Shown piece after piece: positions 50,227-63,085 of a stretch of 64,000 nt of DNA. Source of the stretch: Ptiloglossa arizonensis (taxonomy: Eukaryota > Arthropoda > Insecta > Hymenoptera > Colletidae); NCBI RefSeq assembly GCF_051014685.1, contig NW_027478398.1:1364001-1428000 (forward strand), read 5' to 3'. A program made the translations under genes and the position numbers. Numbering within the stretch: position 1 is the stretch's first letter; the number at the start of each line of letters is the position of its first letter. The notes below the pieces were generated by a model. That model was not told the origin of the DNA, made no database searches, and was given only the letters and a program-made list of their open reading frames with translations.

Positions 50227-51513
50227 ATGGTTTCTCAACCATTCCTTAACTTCAAACTTCCATATCTCGCGAACGGATTGACGAACTCGAGAAATTCCTG
50301 TTGCATCTGAATGCAGAAACTCGCCCAATAACAACGGTATGTGTATTTTTGCCCTAGGCTATAGTAGTTATTGGTTTCGAGTATCAGACTTGCGAAAATT
50401 TTGATGGTTTCTCAACCATTCCTTAATCCCAAACTCCCATATCTCGCGAACGGGATGACGAACTCGAGAAATTCCTATTGCATCTGAAAGTAGAAACTCG
50501 CCCGATTACAGTGGTGGGTGTACTTTTCCCCTAGGCCATTCCAGTTATTGGTTTCGAGTATCAGACCTGCGAAAATTTTGATGGTTTCTCAACGATTCCT
50601 TAACTTCAAACTCCCATATCTCGAGAACGAATTGACGAACTCGAGAAATTCCTGTTGCATCTGAATGCAGAAACTCTTCCGATTACAACGGTGTATGAAT
50701 TTTTGCCCTAGGTAATAGTAGTTATTGGTTTCGAGTATCAGACTTGCTAAAATTTTGATGGTTTCTCAAGGATTCCTTAACTTCAAACTCCCATACCTCG
50801 CGAACGGATTGGCGAACTCGAGAAATTCCTGTTGCATCTGAAAGTGCAAACTCGCCCGATTACAATGGTGTGTGTACTTTTCCCCTAGGCCATGCCAGTT
50901 ATAGGTTTCGAGTATCAGACCAGCGAAAATTTTGTTGGTTTCTCAAACATTCCGTAACTTCAAACTGCCATATCTCGCGAACGGAATGACGAACTCGAGA
51001 AATTCCTCCTGCATCTGAAAGTAGAAACTCGCCCGATTACAATGGTGTGTGTACTTTTCCCCTAGGCCATTCAAGTTATTGGTTATGAGTATCAGACCAG
51101 CGAAAATTTAGTTGGTTTCTCAACCATTCCTTAATTCCAAACTCCCATATCTCGCGAACGGAATGACGAACTCGAGAAATTCCTGTTGCATCTGAAAGTA
51201 GAAACTCGCCCGATTACAAAGGTGTGTATACTTTTCCCCAAGGCCATTCCAGTTATAGGTTTCGAGTATCAGACCAGCGAAAATTTTGATGGTTTCTCAA
51301 ACATTCCGTAACTTCAAACTCCCATATCTCGCGAACGGAATGACGAACTCGAGAAATTCCTGTTGCATCTGAAAGTAGAAACTCGCCCGATTACAGTGGA
51401 GTGTGTACTTTTCCCCTAGGACATTCCAGTTATTGGTTTCGAGTATCGGACCAGCGAAAATTTTGATGGTTTCTCAAACATTCCGTAACTTCAAACTCCC
51501 ATATCTCGCGAAC
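50227..51513 (+). repeat. Four-monomer block copy 2 and continuation matching 48.1-48.86 kb
   Basis: The first 700 bp are the 1,062-bp-offset copy. From about 50751 the sequence follows 48095 onward, with TTCCTCCTGC, AAAATTTAGTTGG, CCCCAAGGCC and GGACATTCC markers. Confidence 0.83.
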
Positions 51514-53650
51514 GGAATGACGAACTCGAGAAATTCCTGTTGCATCTGAAAGTAGAAACGCGCCCGATTACAACGGTGTTTGTACTTTTCGCCTGGGCCA
51601 TTCCAGTTATTGATTTCGAGTATCAGACCAGCGAAAATTTTGATGGTTTCTCAACCATTCCTTAACTTCAAACTCCCATATCTCTCGAACGGATTGACGA
51701 ACTCGAGAATTTCCGATTGCATCTGGAAGTGGAAACTCGCCCGATTACAAAGCTATGTGTATTTTTTACCCTAGGCCTTTGTAATTATTGGTTTCGAGTA
51801 TCACACTTGCGAAAATTTTGATGGTTTCTCAACCACTCCTTAACTTCAAACTCCCACATCTCGGGAACGGATTGACGAACTCGAGAAATTCCTGTTGCAT
51901 CTGAAAGTAGAAACATGCCCGATTACAAAGGTACGTGTATTTCTCCCCTAGGCCATTGTAGTTATTGGTTTAGCGTATCAGACTTGCGAAAATTTTGATG
52001 GTTTCTCAACCATTCCTTAACTTCAAACTCCCATATCTCGCGAACGGATTGACGAACACGAGAAGTTCCTATTGCATCTGAAAGCAGTAGCTCGCCCGAT
52101 TACAACGGTATGCGTTTTTTTGCCCTAGGCCATAGTAGTTATTGGTTTCGAGTATCAGACTTGCGAAAATTGTGATGGTCTCTCAACGATTCCTTAACTT
52201 CAAACTCCCATACCTCGCGAACGGATTGGCGAACTCGAGAAATTCCTGTTGCATCTGAAAGTAGAAACTCGCCCGATTACAGTGGAGTGTGTACTTTTCC
52301 CCTAGGACATTCCAGTTATTGGTTTCGAGTATCAGACCAGCGAAAATTTTGATGGTTTCTCAAACATTCCGTAACTTCAAACTCCCATATCTCGCGAACG
52401 GAATGACGAACTCGAGAAATTCCTGTTGCATCTGAAAGTAGAAACTCGCCCGATTACAATGGAGAGTGTACTTTTCCCCTAGGCCTTTCCAGTTATTGGT
52501 TTCGAGTATCAGACCAACGAAAATTTTGATGGTTTCTCAAGGATTCCTTAACTTCAAACTCCCATACCTCACGAACGGATTGGCGAACTCGAGAAATTCC
52601 TGTTGCATCTGAAAGTGCAAACTCGCCCGATTACAATGGTGTGTGTACCTTTCCCCTAGGCCATTCCGGTTATTGGTTTCGAGTTTCAGACTTGCGAAAA
52701 TTTTGATGGTTTCTCAACCATTCCATAACTTCAAACTTCCATATCTCGCGAACGAATTGACGAACTCGAGAACGTCCTGTTGCATCTGGTAGTAGAGACT
52801 CGCCCGATTACAACGGTATGTGTGTTTTTCCCCTAGGCCATTGTAGTTATTGGTTTCGAGTATCAGACTTGCGAAAATTTTGATTGTTTGTCAACCACTC
52901 CTTAGCTCCAAACTCCCATATCTCGCGAACGGAATGACGAACTCGAGAAGTTCCTGTTGCATCTAAAAGTAGAAACTCGCCCGATTACAAAGGTGTGTGT
53001 ACTTTTCCCCTAGGCCATTCCAGTTATAGGTTTCGAGTATCAGACCAGCGAAAATTTTGATGGTTTCTCAAACATTCCGTAACTTCAAACTCCCATATCT
53101 CGCGAACGGAATGACGAACTCGAGAAATTCCTGTTGCATCTGAAAGTAGAAACTCGCCCGATTACAATGGTGTGCGTGCTTTTCCCCTAGGCCATTCCAG
53201 TTATTGGTTTCGGGTATCAGAATTGCGAAAACTTTGATGGTTTCTCAACCATTCCTTAACTTCAAACTACCATATCTCGCGAACGGATTGACGAACACGA
53301 GAAATTCCTGCTGCATCTGAAAGTAGAAACTCGCCCGATTACAATGGGGTGTGTACTTTTCCCCTAGGCCATTCTAGTTATTGGTTTTGAGTATCAGACC
53401 AGCGAAAATTTTGATGGTTTCTCAAACATTCCGTAACTTCAAACTCCCATATCTCGCGAACGGAATGACGAACTCGAGAAATTCCTGTTGCATCTGAAAG
53501 TAGAAACTCGGCCGATTACAGTGGTGTGTGTACTTTTCCCCTAGGCCATTCCAGTTATTGGTTTCGAGTATCAGACCTGCGAAAATTTTGATCGTTTCTC
53601 AACCATTCCTTAACTTCAAACTGTCTTATCTCGCGAACGGATTGACGAAC
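51514..53650 (+). repeat. Twelve monomers, mostly copies of 36.9-38.1-kb units
   Basis: The copy of 37340-38134 runs through 52262. The copy of 36925-37440 lies at 52651-53166. Their order is reversed relative to 37 kb, although orientation is the same, so at least two separate copying events are needed. The GCGAAAACTTTGATGG unit near 53225 also occurs near 46500. A 1-bp loss in TGTATTTACCCC lies just beyond, near 53712. Confidence 0.82.
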
Positions 53651-54218
53651 TCGAGAAATTCCTGTTGCATCTGAAAGTAGAAACTCGCCCGATTACAACG
53701 GTATGTGTATTTACCCCTAGGCCATTGTAGTTATTGATTTCGAGTATCAGACTTACGAAAATTTTGATGGTTTCTCAACCATTCCTTAACTTCAAACTCC
53801 CATGTCTCGCGAACGGATTGACGAACTCGAGAAATTCCTGTTGCATCTGAAAGCAGAAACTCGCCCGATTACAAAGCTATGTGTATATTTCCCCTAGGCC
53901 TTTGTAGTTATTAGTTTCGAGTATCAGACTTGCGAAAATTTTGATGGTTTCTCAACCACTCCTTCACTTCATACTCCCATATCTCGTGAACGGAATGATG
54001 AACACGAGAAATTCCTGATGCAACTGAAAGTAGAAACTCGCCCGATTACAATGGTGTGTGTACTTTTCCCCTAGGCCATTCCAGTTATTGGATTCGAGTA
54101 TCAGACCAGCGAAAATTTTGATGGTTTCTCAAACATTCCGTAACTTCAAACTCTCATATCTCGCGAACGGAATGTCGAACTCGAGAAATTCCAGTTGCAT
54201 CTGAAAGTAGAAACTCGC
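53651..54218 (+). repeat. Three diverged monomers
   Basis: These are B, C and A types. Variants include TATATTTCCCC, GTTATTAGTTTCG and CTCCTTCACTTCATAC. No long duplicate was recognised and no foreign sequence was seen. Confidence 0.7.
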
Positions 54219-55280
54219 CCGGTTACAATGGAGTGTGTACTTTTCCCCTAGGCCATTCCAGTTATTGGTTTCGAGTATCAGAATTGCGAAAATTTTGATG
54301 GTTTCTCCACCATTCCTTAACTTCAAACTACCATACCACGGGAACGGATTGTCGAACTCGAGAAATTCCTGTTGCTTCTGAAAGTAGAATCTCGCCCGAT
54401 TTCAAAGGTGTGTGTACTTTTCCCCTAGGCCATTCCAGTTATAGGTTTCGAGTATCAGACCAGCGAAAATTTTGATTGTTTCTCAAACATTCCGTAACTT
54501 CAAACTCCAATATCTCGCGAAGGGAATGACGAACTCGAGAAATTCCTGTTGCGTCTGAAAGTAGAAACTCGCCCGATTACAAAGGTGTGTGTACTTTTCC
54601 CCTAGGCCATTCCAGTTATAGGTTTCGAGTATCAGACCAGCGAAAATTTTGATGGTTTCTCAAACATTCCGTAACTTCAAACTCCCATATCTCGCGAACG
54701 GATTGGCGAACTCGAGAAATTCCTGTTGCATCTGAAAGTGGAATATCGCCCGATTACAATGGAGTGTGTACTTTTCCCCTAGGCCATTCCAGTTATTGGT
54801 TTCGAGTATCAGAATTGCGAAAATTTTGATGGTTTCTCCACCATTCCTTAACTTCAAACTACCATACCACGGGAACGGATTGTCGAACTCGAGAAATTCC
54901 TGTTGCTTCTGAAAGTAGAATCTCGCCCGATTTCAAAGGTGTGTGTACTTTTCCCCTAGGCCATTCCAGTTATAGGTTTCGAGTATCAGACCAGCGAAAA
55001 TTTTGATGGTTTCTCAAACATTCCGTAACTTCAAACTCCAATATCTCGCGAAGGGAATGACGAACTCGAGAAATTCCTGTTGCGTCTGAAAGTAGAAACT
55101 CGCCCGATTACAAAGGTGTGTGTACTTTTCCCCTAGGCCATTCCAGTTATAGGTTTCGAGTATCAGACCAGCGAAAATTTTGATGGTTTCTCAAACATTC
55201 CGTAACTTCAAACTCCCATATCTCGCGAACGGATTGGCGAACTCGAGAAATTCCTGTTGCATCTGAAAGTGGAAAATCGC
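54219..55280 (+). repeat. Tandem 531-bp trimer, two copies
   Basis: The copies at 54219-54749 and 54750-55280 are 3 x 177 bp apart. Markers are the GGAGTGTGTAC and CAGAATTGCG unit, CCATACCACGGGAACGG (54331/54862), GTTGCTTCTGAAAG, the TCTCGCGAAGGG unit and GAAAGTGGAATATCG against GAAAGTGGAAAATCG. TTGATTGTTTC near 54474 is present in the first copy only. Confidence 0.87.
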
Positions 55281-57180
55281 CCGATTACAACGGTGTGTGT
55301 ACTTTTCCCCTAGGCCATTCCACTTGGTTTCGAGTATCAGACTTGCGAAAATTTGGATGGTTTCTCAACCACTCCTTAACTCCAAACTCCCATATCTCGC
55401 GAACGGAATGACGAACTCGAGAAATTCCTGTTGGATCTGAAAGTAGAAACTCGCCCTCTTACAAAGGTGTGTGTACTTTTCCCCTAGGCCATTCCAGTTA
55501 TAGGTTTCGAGTATCAGACCAGCGAAAATTTTGATGGTTTTTCAAACATTCCGTAACTTCAAACTCCCATATCTCGCGAACGGAATGACGAAGACGAGAA
55601 ATTCCTGATGCATCTGAAAGTAGAAACTCGCCCGATTACAATGGTGTGTGTACTTTTCCCCTAGGCCATTCCAGTTATTGGTTTCGAAAATCAGACCAGC
55701 GAATATTTTGATGGTTTATCAACCATTCCTTAACTTCAAACTGTCTTGTCACGCGAACGGATTGACGAACTCGAGAAATTCCAGTTGCATCTGAAAGTAG
55801 AAACTCGCCCGATTGCAACGGTATGTGTATTTTTCCCGTAGGCCATTGTACTTATTGGTTTCGAGTATCAAACTTACGAAAATTATGATGGTTTCTCATC
55901 CATTCCTTAACTTCAAACTCCCTTATCTCGCGAACGGATTGACGAACTCGAGAAATTCCTGTTGCATCTGAAAGTAGAAACTCGCCCAATTACAAAGCTA
56001 TGTGTATTTTTCCCGTAGGCCTTTATAGTTATTGGTTTCGAGTATCAGACTTGCGAAAATTTTGATGATTTCTCAACGATTCCTTAACTTCAATCTCCCA
56101 TATCTCGCGAACGGAATGACGAACTCGAGAAATTCCTGTTGCATCTGAAAGTAGAAACACGCCCGATTACAGTGGTGTGTGTACTTTTCCCCTAGGCCGT
56201 TCTAGTTTTTGGTTTCGAGTATCAGACCAGCGAAAATTTAGTTGGTTTCTCAATCATTCCTTAACTCCAAACTCCCATATCTCGCGAACGGAATGACGAA
56301 CTCGAGAAATTCCTGTTGCATCTGAAAGTAGAAACTCGCCCGATTACAAAGGTGTGTGTACTATTCCCCAAGGCCATTCCAGTTATAGGTTTCGAGTATC
56401 AGACCAGCGAAAATTTTGATGGTTTCTCAAACATTCCGTAACTTCAAACTCCCATATCTCGCGAACGGAATGACGAACTCGAGAAATTCCTGTTGCATCT
56501 GAAAGTAGAAACTCGCCCAATTACAAAGCTATGTGTATTTTTCCCGTAGGCCTTTATAGTTATTGGTTTCGAGTTTCAGACTTGCGAAAATTTTGATGGT
56601 TTCTCAACCATTCCTTAACTTCAAACTTCCATATCTCGCGAACGAATTGACGAACTCGAGAACTTCCGGTTGCATCTGGTAGTAGAAACTCGCCCGACTA
56701 CAACGGTATGTGTACTTTTCCCCTAGGCCATTGTAGTTATTGGTTTCGAGTATCAGACTTGCGAATACTTTGATGGTTTCTCAACCACTCCTTAGCTCCA
56801 AGCTCCCATATCTCGCGAACGGAATGACGAACTCGAGAAGTTCCTGTTGCATCTAAAAGTAGAAACTCGCCCGATTACAAAGGTGTGTGTACTCTTCCCC
56901 TAGGCCATTCCAGTTATAGGTTTCGTGTATCAGACCAGCGAAAATTTTGATGGTTTCTCAAACATTCCGTAACTTCAAACTCCCATATCTCGCGAACGGA
57001 ATGACGAACTCGAGAAATTCCTGTTGCATCTCAAAGTAGAAACTCGCCCGATTACAACGGTGTTTGTACTTTTCCCCTAGGCAATTCCAGTTATTGGTTT
57101 CGAGTATCAGACCAGCGAAAATTTTGATGGTTTCTCAACCATTCCTTCACTTCAAACTGTCTTATCTCGCGAACGGATTG
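55281..57180 (+). repeat. Diverged run with a 3-bp deletion and a 531-bp-spaced pair
   Basis: CCATTCCACTTGGTTTCG near 55320 is three bases short. The CTCGCCCAATTAC unit with CCCGTAGGCC and GCCTTTATAG occurs at 55981 and 56512, 531 bp apart. The part 56620-57050 resembles 37.0-37.44 kb (TTCCATATCTCGCG, GGTAGTAG, CTCCTTAGCTCC). CCCGTAGG replaces the CCTAGG palindrome in several of these units. Confidence 0.76.
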
Positions 57181-58200
57181 ACGAACTCGAGAAATTCCTG
57201 TTGCATCTGAAAGTAGAAACTAGCCCGATTACAACGGTATGTGTGTTTTTCCCCTAGGCCGTTGTAGTTATTGGTTTCGAGTATCAGACTTGCGAAAATT
57301 TTGATGGTTTCTCAACGATTCCTTAACTTCAAACTCCCATATCTCGCGAACGGATTGACGAACTGGAGAAATTCCTGTTGCATCTGAAAGTAGAAACTCG
57401 CCCGATTACAAAGCTATGTGAATTTTTACCCTAGACCTTTGTAGTTATTGGTTTCGAGTATCAGACTTGCGAAAATTTTGATGGTTTCTCAACGATTCCT
57501 TAACTTCAAACTTCCATACATCATGAACGGATTGGCGAACTCGAGAAATTCCTGTTGCATCTGAAAGTGCAAACTCGCCCGATTACAATGGTGTGTGTAC
57601 TTTTCCCCTAGGCCGTTCCAGTTATTGGTTTCGAGTTTCAGACTTGCGAAAATTTTGATGGTTTCTCAACCATTCCTTAACTTCAAACTCCCATATCTCG
57701 CGAACGGATGGACGAACTGGAGAAATTCCTGTTGCATCTGAAAGTAGAAGCTCGCCCGATCACAAAGCTATGTGAATTTTTACCCTAGGCCTTTGTAGTT
57801 ATTGGTTTCGAGTATCAGACTTGCGAAAATTTTGATGGTTTCTCAACGATTCCTTAACTTCAAACTCCCATACATCGCGAACGGATTGGCGAACTCGAGA
57901 AATTCCTGTTGCATCTGAAAGTGCAAACTCGCCCGATTACAAAGGTGTGTGTACTTTTCCCCTAGGCCATTCCAGTTATAGGTTTCGAGTATCAGACCAG
58001 CGAAAATTTTGATGGTTTCTCAAACATTCCGTAACTTCAAACTCCCATATCTCGCGAACGGAATGACGAACTCGGGAAATTCCTGTTGCATCTGAAAGTA
58101 GAAACTCGCCCGATTACAATGGTGTGTGTACTTTTCCCCTAGGCCATTTCAGTTATTGGTTTCGAGTATCAGACCAGCGAAAATTTTGATGGTTTCTCAA
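57181..58200 (+). repeat. Monomers including a 354-bp dimer with CGAACTGGAG
   Basis: GACGAACTGGAGAAATTCC, which breaks CTCGAG, is found at 57361 and 57715, exactly 354 bp apart. In both cases it is followed by GTGAATTTTTACCC and then a GTGCAAACTCG unit. The first copy has CCTAGACC and CATCATGAACGG, the second CCTAGGCC and CATCGCGAACGG. Confidence 0.82.
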
Positions 58201-59767
58201 CGAATCCTTAGCTTCAAACTCCCATACCTCGCGAACGGATTGGCGAACTCGAGAAATTCCAGTTGCATCTGAAAGTAGAAACTCGCCCGATTACAATGGT
58301 GTGTGTACATTTCCCCTAGGCCATTCCAGTTATTGGTTTCGAGTATCAGACCAGCGAAAATTTTGATGGTTTCTCATCCATTCCTTACATTCATACACCC
58401 ATATCTCGCAAACGGAATGACGAACTCGAGAAATTCCTGTTGCATCTGAAAGTAGAAATTCGCCCGATTACAATGGTTTGTGTACTTTTCCCCTAGGCCA
58501 TTCCAGTTATTGGTTTCGAGTATCAGACCAGCGAAAACTTTGATGGTTTCTCAACGAATCCTTAACTTCAAACTCCCATACCTCGCGAACGGATTGGCGA
58601 ACTCGAGAATTTCCTATTGCATCTGAAACAGAAACTCGTCCGATTACAATGGTATGTGTATTTTTGCCCTAGGCCTTTGTAGTTATTTGTTTCGAGTATC
58701 AGACTTGCGAAAATTTTGTTGGATTCTCAAGCATTCCTTAACTTCAAACCCCCATATCTCGCGAACGGATTGACGAACTCGAGAAATTCCTGTTGCATCT
58801 GAAACAGAAACTCGTCCGATTACAATGGTATGTGTATTTTTGCCCTAGGCCTTTGTAGTTATTTGTTTCGAGTATCAGACTTGCGAAAATTTTGTTGGTT
58901 TCTCAACCATTCCTTAACTTCAAACTCCCATATCTCGCGAACGGAATGACGAACTCGAGAAATGCCTGCTGCATCTGAAAGTAGAAACTCGCCCGATTAC
59001 AATGGTGTGTGTACTTTTCCCCTAGGCCATTCCAGTTATTGGTTTCGAGTATCAGACTTGCGAAAATTTTGATGGTTTCTCAAGCATTCCTTAACTTCAA
59101 ACCCCCATATCTCGCGAACGGATTGACGAACTCGAGAAATTCCTGTTGCATCTGAAAGTATAAACTCGCCCGATTACAACGCTATGTGTATTTTTCCCCT
59201 AGGCCATTGTAGTTATTGGTTTCGAGTATCAGACTTGCGAAAATTTTGATGGTTTCTCAACCATTCCTTAACTTCAAACTCCCATATCTCGCGAACGAAT
59301 TGACGAACTCGAGAAATTCCTGTTGCATCTGAAACAGAAACTCGTCCGATTACAATGGTATGTGTATTTTTGCCCTAGGCCGTAGTAGTTATTGGTTTTG
59401 AGTATCAGACTTGCGAAAATTTTGATGGTTTCTCAACCATTCCTTAACTTCAAACTCCCATATCTCGCGAACGGACTGACGAACTCGAGAAATTCCTGTT
59501 GCATCTGAAAGTGGAAACTCGCCCGATTACAATGGTTTGTGTACTTTTCCCCTAGGCCATTCCAGTTATTGGTTTCGAGTATCAGACTTGCGACCATTTT
59601 GATGGTTTCTCAACCATTCCTTAACTTCAAAATCCCATATCTCTCGAACGGATTGACGAACTCGAGAATTTCCTATTGCATCTGAAAGCAGAAACTCTCC
59701 CGATTACAGCGGTATGTGTATTTTTGCCCTAGGCCTTAGTAGTTATTGGTTTCGAGTATCAGACTTG
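58201..59767 (+). repeat. Nine monomers, three with a shared 1-bp deletion
   Basis: CATCTGAAACAGAAACTCGTCCG, one base short, occurs near 58628, 58803 and 59333. The CATTCATACACCC unit at 58385 recurs at 59975 after 9 x 177 - 3 bp, the three missing bases being these deletions. This suggests a 9-unit period in the array's last part. Confidence 0.8.
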
Positions 59768-61510
59768 CGAAAATTTTGATGGTTTCTCAACCACTCCTTA
59801 ACTTCAAACTCCCATATCTCGCGAACGGATTGGCGAACTCGAGAAATTCCAGTTGCATGTGAAAGTAGAAACTCGCCCGATTACAATGGTGTGTCTACTT
59901 TTCCCCTAGGCCATTCCAGTTATTGGTTTCGAGTGTCAGACCAGCGAAAATTTTGATGGTTTCTCATCCATTCCTTACATTCATACACCCATATCTCGCG
60001 AACGGAATGACGAACACGAGAAATTCCTGTTGCATCTGAAAGTAGAAACTCGCCCGATTACAATGGTGTGTGTACTTTTCCCCTAGGCCATTCCAGTTAT
60101 TGGTTTCGAGTATCAGACCAGCGAAAACTTTGATGGTTTCTCAACGAATCCTTAACTTCAAACTCCCATACCTCGCGAACGGATTGGCGAACTCGAGAAT
60201 TTCCTATTGCATCTGAAAGCAGAAACTCTCCCGATTACAACGGTATGTGTATTTTTGCCCTTGGCCTTGGTAGTTATTACTTCCGCGTATCAGACTTGCG
60301 AAAATTTTGATGGTTTCTCAACGATTACTTAACTTCAAACTCCCATACCTCGCGAACGGATTGGCGAGCTCGAGAAATTCCTGTTGCATCTGAAAGTAGA
60401 AACTCGCCCGATTACAATGGTGTATGTACTTTTCCCCTAGGCCATTCGAGTTATTGGTTTCGAGTATCAGACTTGCGAAAATTTTGATGGTTTCTCAACC
60501 ACTCCTTAAATTCAAACTCCCATATCTCGCGAACGGATAGATGAACTCGAGATATTCCTGTAGCATCTGAAAGTAGAAACTCGCCCGATTACAATGGTGT
60601 GTGTACTTTTCCCCTAGGCCACAGTAGTTATTGGTATCGAGTATCAGTTGATTCCTTATTTTCAAATTGCCATATCTCGCGAACGGATCGACGAACTCGA
60701 GAAATTCCTGTTGCATCTCAAAGCAGAAACTCGCCCGAATACAACGGTATGTGTATTTTTGCCCTAGGCTATAGTAGTTATTGGTTTCGAGTATCAGACT
60801 TGCAAAAATTTTGATGGTTTCTCAACCATTCCTTAACTTTAAGCTCCCATATCTCGCGAACGAATTGACGAACTCGAGAAATGCCTGCTGCATCAGAAAG
60901 TAGAAACTCGCCCGATTACAATGGTGTGTGTACATTTCCCCTAGGCCATTCCAGTTATGGGTTTCCAGTATCAGACCAGCGAAAATTTTGATGGTTTCTC
61001 AAACATTCCGTAACTTCAAACTCCCATATCTCGCGAACGGAGTGACGAACTCGAGAAATTCCTGCTGCATCTGAATGTAGAAACTCGCCCGATTACAATG
61101 GTGTGTGTACTTGTCCCCTAGGCCATTCTAGTTATTGGTTTTGCGTATCAGACCAGCGAAAATTTTGTTGGTTTCTCAACCATACCTTAATTTCAAACTC
61201 CCATATCTCTCGAACGGATTGACGAACTCGAGAATTTCCTATTGCATCTGAAAGCAGAATCTCGCCCGATTACAACGGTATGTGTATTTTTGCCCTAGGC
61301 CACAGTAGCCATTGGTCTCGAATATCAGACTTGCGAAAATTTTGATGGTTTCTCAACCACTCCTTAACTTCAAACTCCCATATCTCGCGAACGGATTGAC
61401 GAACTCCAGAACTTCCGGTTGCATCTGGAAGTGGAAACCCGCCCGATTACAACGGTATGTGTATTTTTCCCCTAGGCTATAGTAGTTATTGGTTTCGAGT
61501 TTCAGACTTG
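59768..61510 (+). repeat. 1,743-bp higher-order unit, copy 1 (nine 177-bp monomers plus one 150-bp)
   Basis: Copy 2 follows directly at an offset of 1,743 bp. Markers are GTTGCATGTGAAAG (near 59852/61595), CATTCATACACCC (near 59978/61721), GGCCTTGGTAG with ACTTCCGCG (near 60260/62003), the truncated monomer (60526/62269) and ATGCCTGCTGC (near 60881/62624). Differences include GTGTGTCTAC against GTGTGTCTCC near 59891/61634 and TTATGGGTTTCC against TTATGTGTTTCC near 60956/62699. Confidence 0.9.
60526..60675 (+). repeat. Truncated 150-bp monomer in copy 1
   Basis: GAGTATCAG ending at 60647 joins directly to TTGATTCC, the same breakpoint as at 46170. It lacks the AAAATTTT palindrome and the hairpin. 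Confidence 0.9.
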
Positions 61511-63085
61511 CCAAAATTTTGATGGTTTCTCAACCACTCCTTAACTTCAAACTCCCATATCTCGCGAACGGATTGGCGAACTCGAGAAATTCCAGTTGCA
61601 TGTGAAAGTAGAAACTCGCCCGATTACAATGGTGTGTCTCCTTTTCCCCTAGGCCATTCCAGTTATTGGTTTCGAGTGTCAGACCAGCGAAAATTTTGAT
61701 GGTTTCTCATCCATTCCTTACATTCATACACCCATATCTCGCGAACGGAATGACGAACACGAGAAATTCCTGTTGCATCTGAAAGTAGAAACTCGCCCGA
61801 TTACAATGGTGTGTGTACTTTTCCCCTAGGCCATTCCAGTTATTGGTTTCGAGTATCAGACCAGCGAAAACTTCGATGGTTTCTCAACGAATCCTTAACT
61901 TCAAACTCCCATACCTCGCGAACGGATTGGCGAACTCGAGAATTTCCTATTGCATCTGAAAGCAGAAACTCTCCCGATTACAACGGTATGTGTATTTTTG
62001 CCCTTGGCCTTGGTAGTTATTACTTCCGCGTATCAGACTTGCGAAAATTTTGATGGTTTCTCAACGATTACTTAACTTCAAACTCCCATACCTCGCGAAC
62101 GGATTGGCGAGCTCGAGAAATTCCTTTTGCATCTGAAAGTAGAAACTCGCCCGATTACAATGGTGTATGTACTTTTCCCCTAGGCCATTCGAGTTATTGG
62201 TTTCGAGTATCAGACTTGCGAAAATTTTGATGGTTTCTCAACCACTCCTTAAATTCAAACTCCCATATCTCGCGAACGGATAGATGAACTCGAGATATTC
62301 CTGTAGCATCTGAAAGTAGAAACTCGCCCGATTACAATGGTGTGTGTACTTTTCCCCTAGGCCACAGTAGTTATTGGTATCGAGTATCAGTTGATTCCTT
62401 ATTTTCAAATTGCCATATCTCGCGAACGGATCGACGAACTCGAGAAATTCCTGTTGCATCTCAAAGCAGAAACTCGCCCGAATACAACGGTATGTGTATT
62501 TTTGCCCTAGGCTATAGTAGTTATTGGTTTCGAGTATCAGACTTGCAAAAATTTTGATGGTTTCTCAACCATTCCTTAACTTTAAGCTCCCATATCTCGC
62601 GAACGAATTGACGAACTCGAGAAATGCCTGCTGCATCAGAAAGTAGAAACTCGCCCGATTACAATGGTGTGTGTACATTTCCCCTAGGCCATTCCAGTTA
62701 TGTGTTTCCAGTATCAGACCAGCGAAAATTTTGATGGTTTCTCAAACATTCCGTAACTTCAAACTCCCATATCTCGCGAACGGAGTGACGAACTCGAGAA
62801 ATTCCTGCTGCATCTGAATGTAGAAACTCGCCCGATTACAATGGTGTGTGTACTTGTCCCCTAGGCCATTCTAGTTATTGGTTTTGCGTATCAGACCAGC
62901 GAAAATTTTGTTGGTTTCTCAACCATACCTTAATTTCAAACTCCCATATCTCTCGAACGGATTGACGAACTCGAGAATTTCCTATTGCATCTGAAAGCAG
63001 AATCTCGCCCGATTACAACGGTATGTGTATTTTTCCCCTAGGCTATAGTAGTTATTGGTTTCGAGTTTCAGACTTGCCAAAATTT
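61511..63085 (+). repeat. 1,743-bp higher-order unit, copy 2, one monomer short
   Basis: This is collinear with copy 1 until about 63020. There TTTTTCCCCTAGGCTATAG matches copy 1 at about 61455, so the offset drops by 177 bp. One monomer is missing, as in the second copies of the 23-mer and the 10-mer. Confidence 0.88.
62269..62418 (+). repeat. Truncated 150-bp monomer in copy 2
   Basis: The breakpoint at 62390 is the same and lies 1,743 bp from the one at 60647. Confidence 0.9.
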
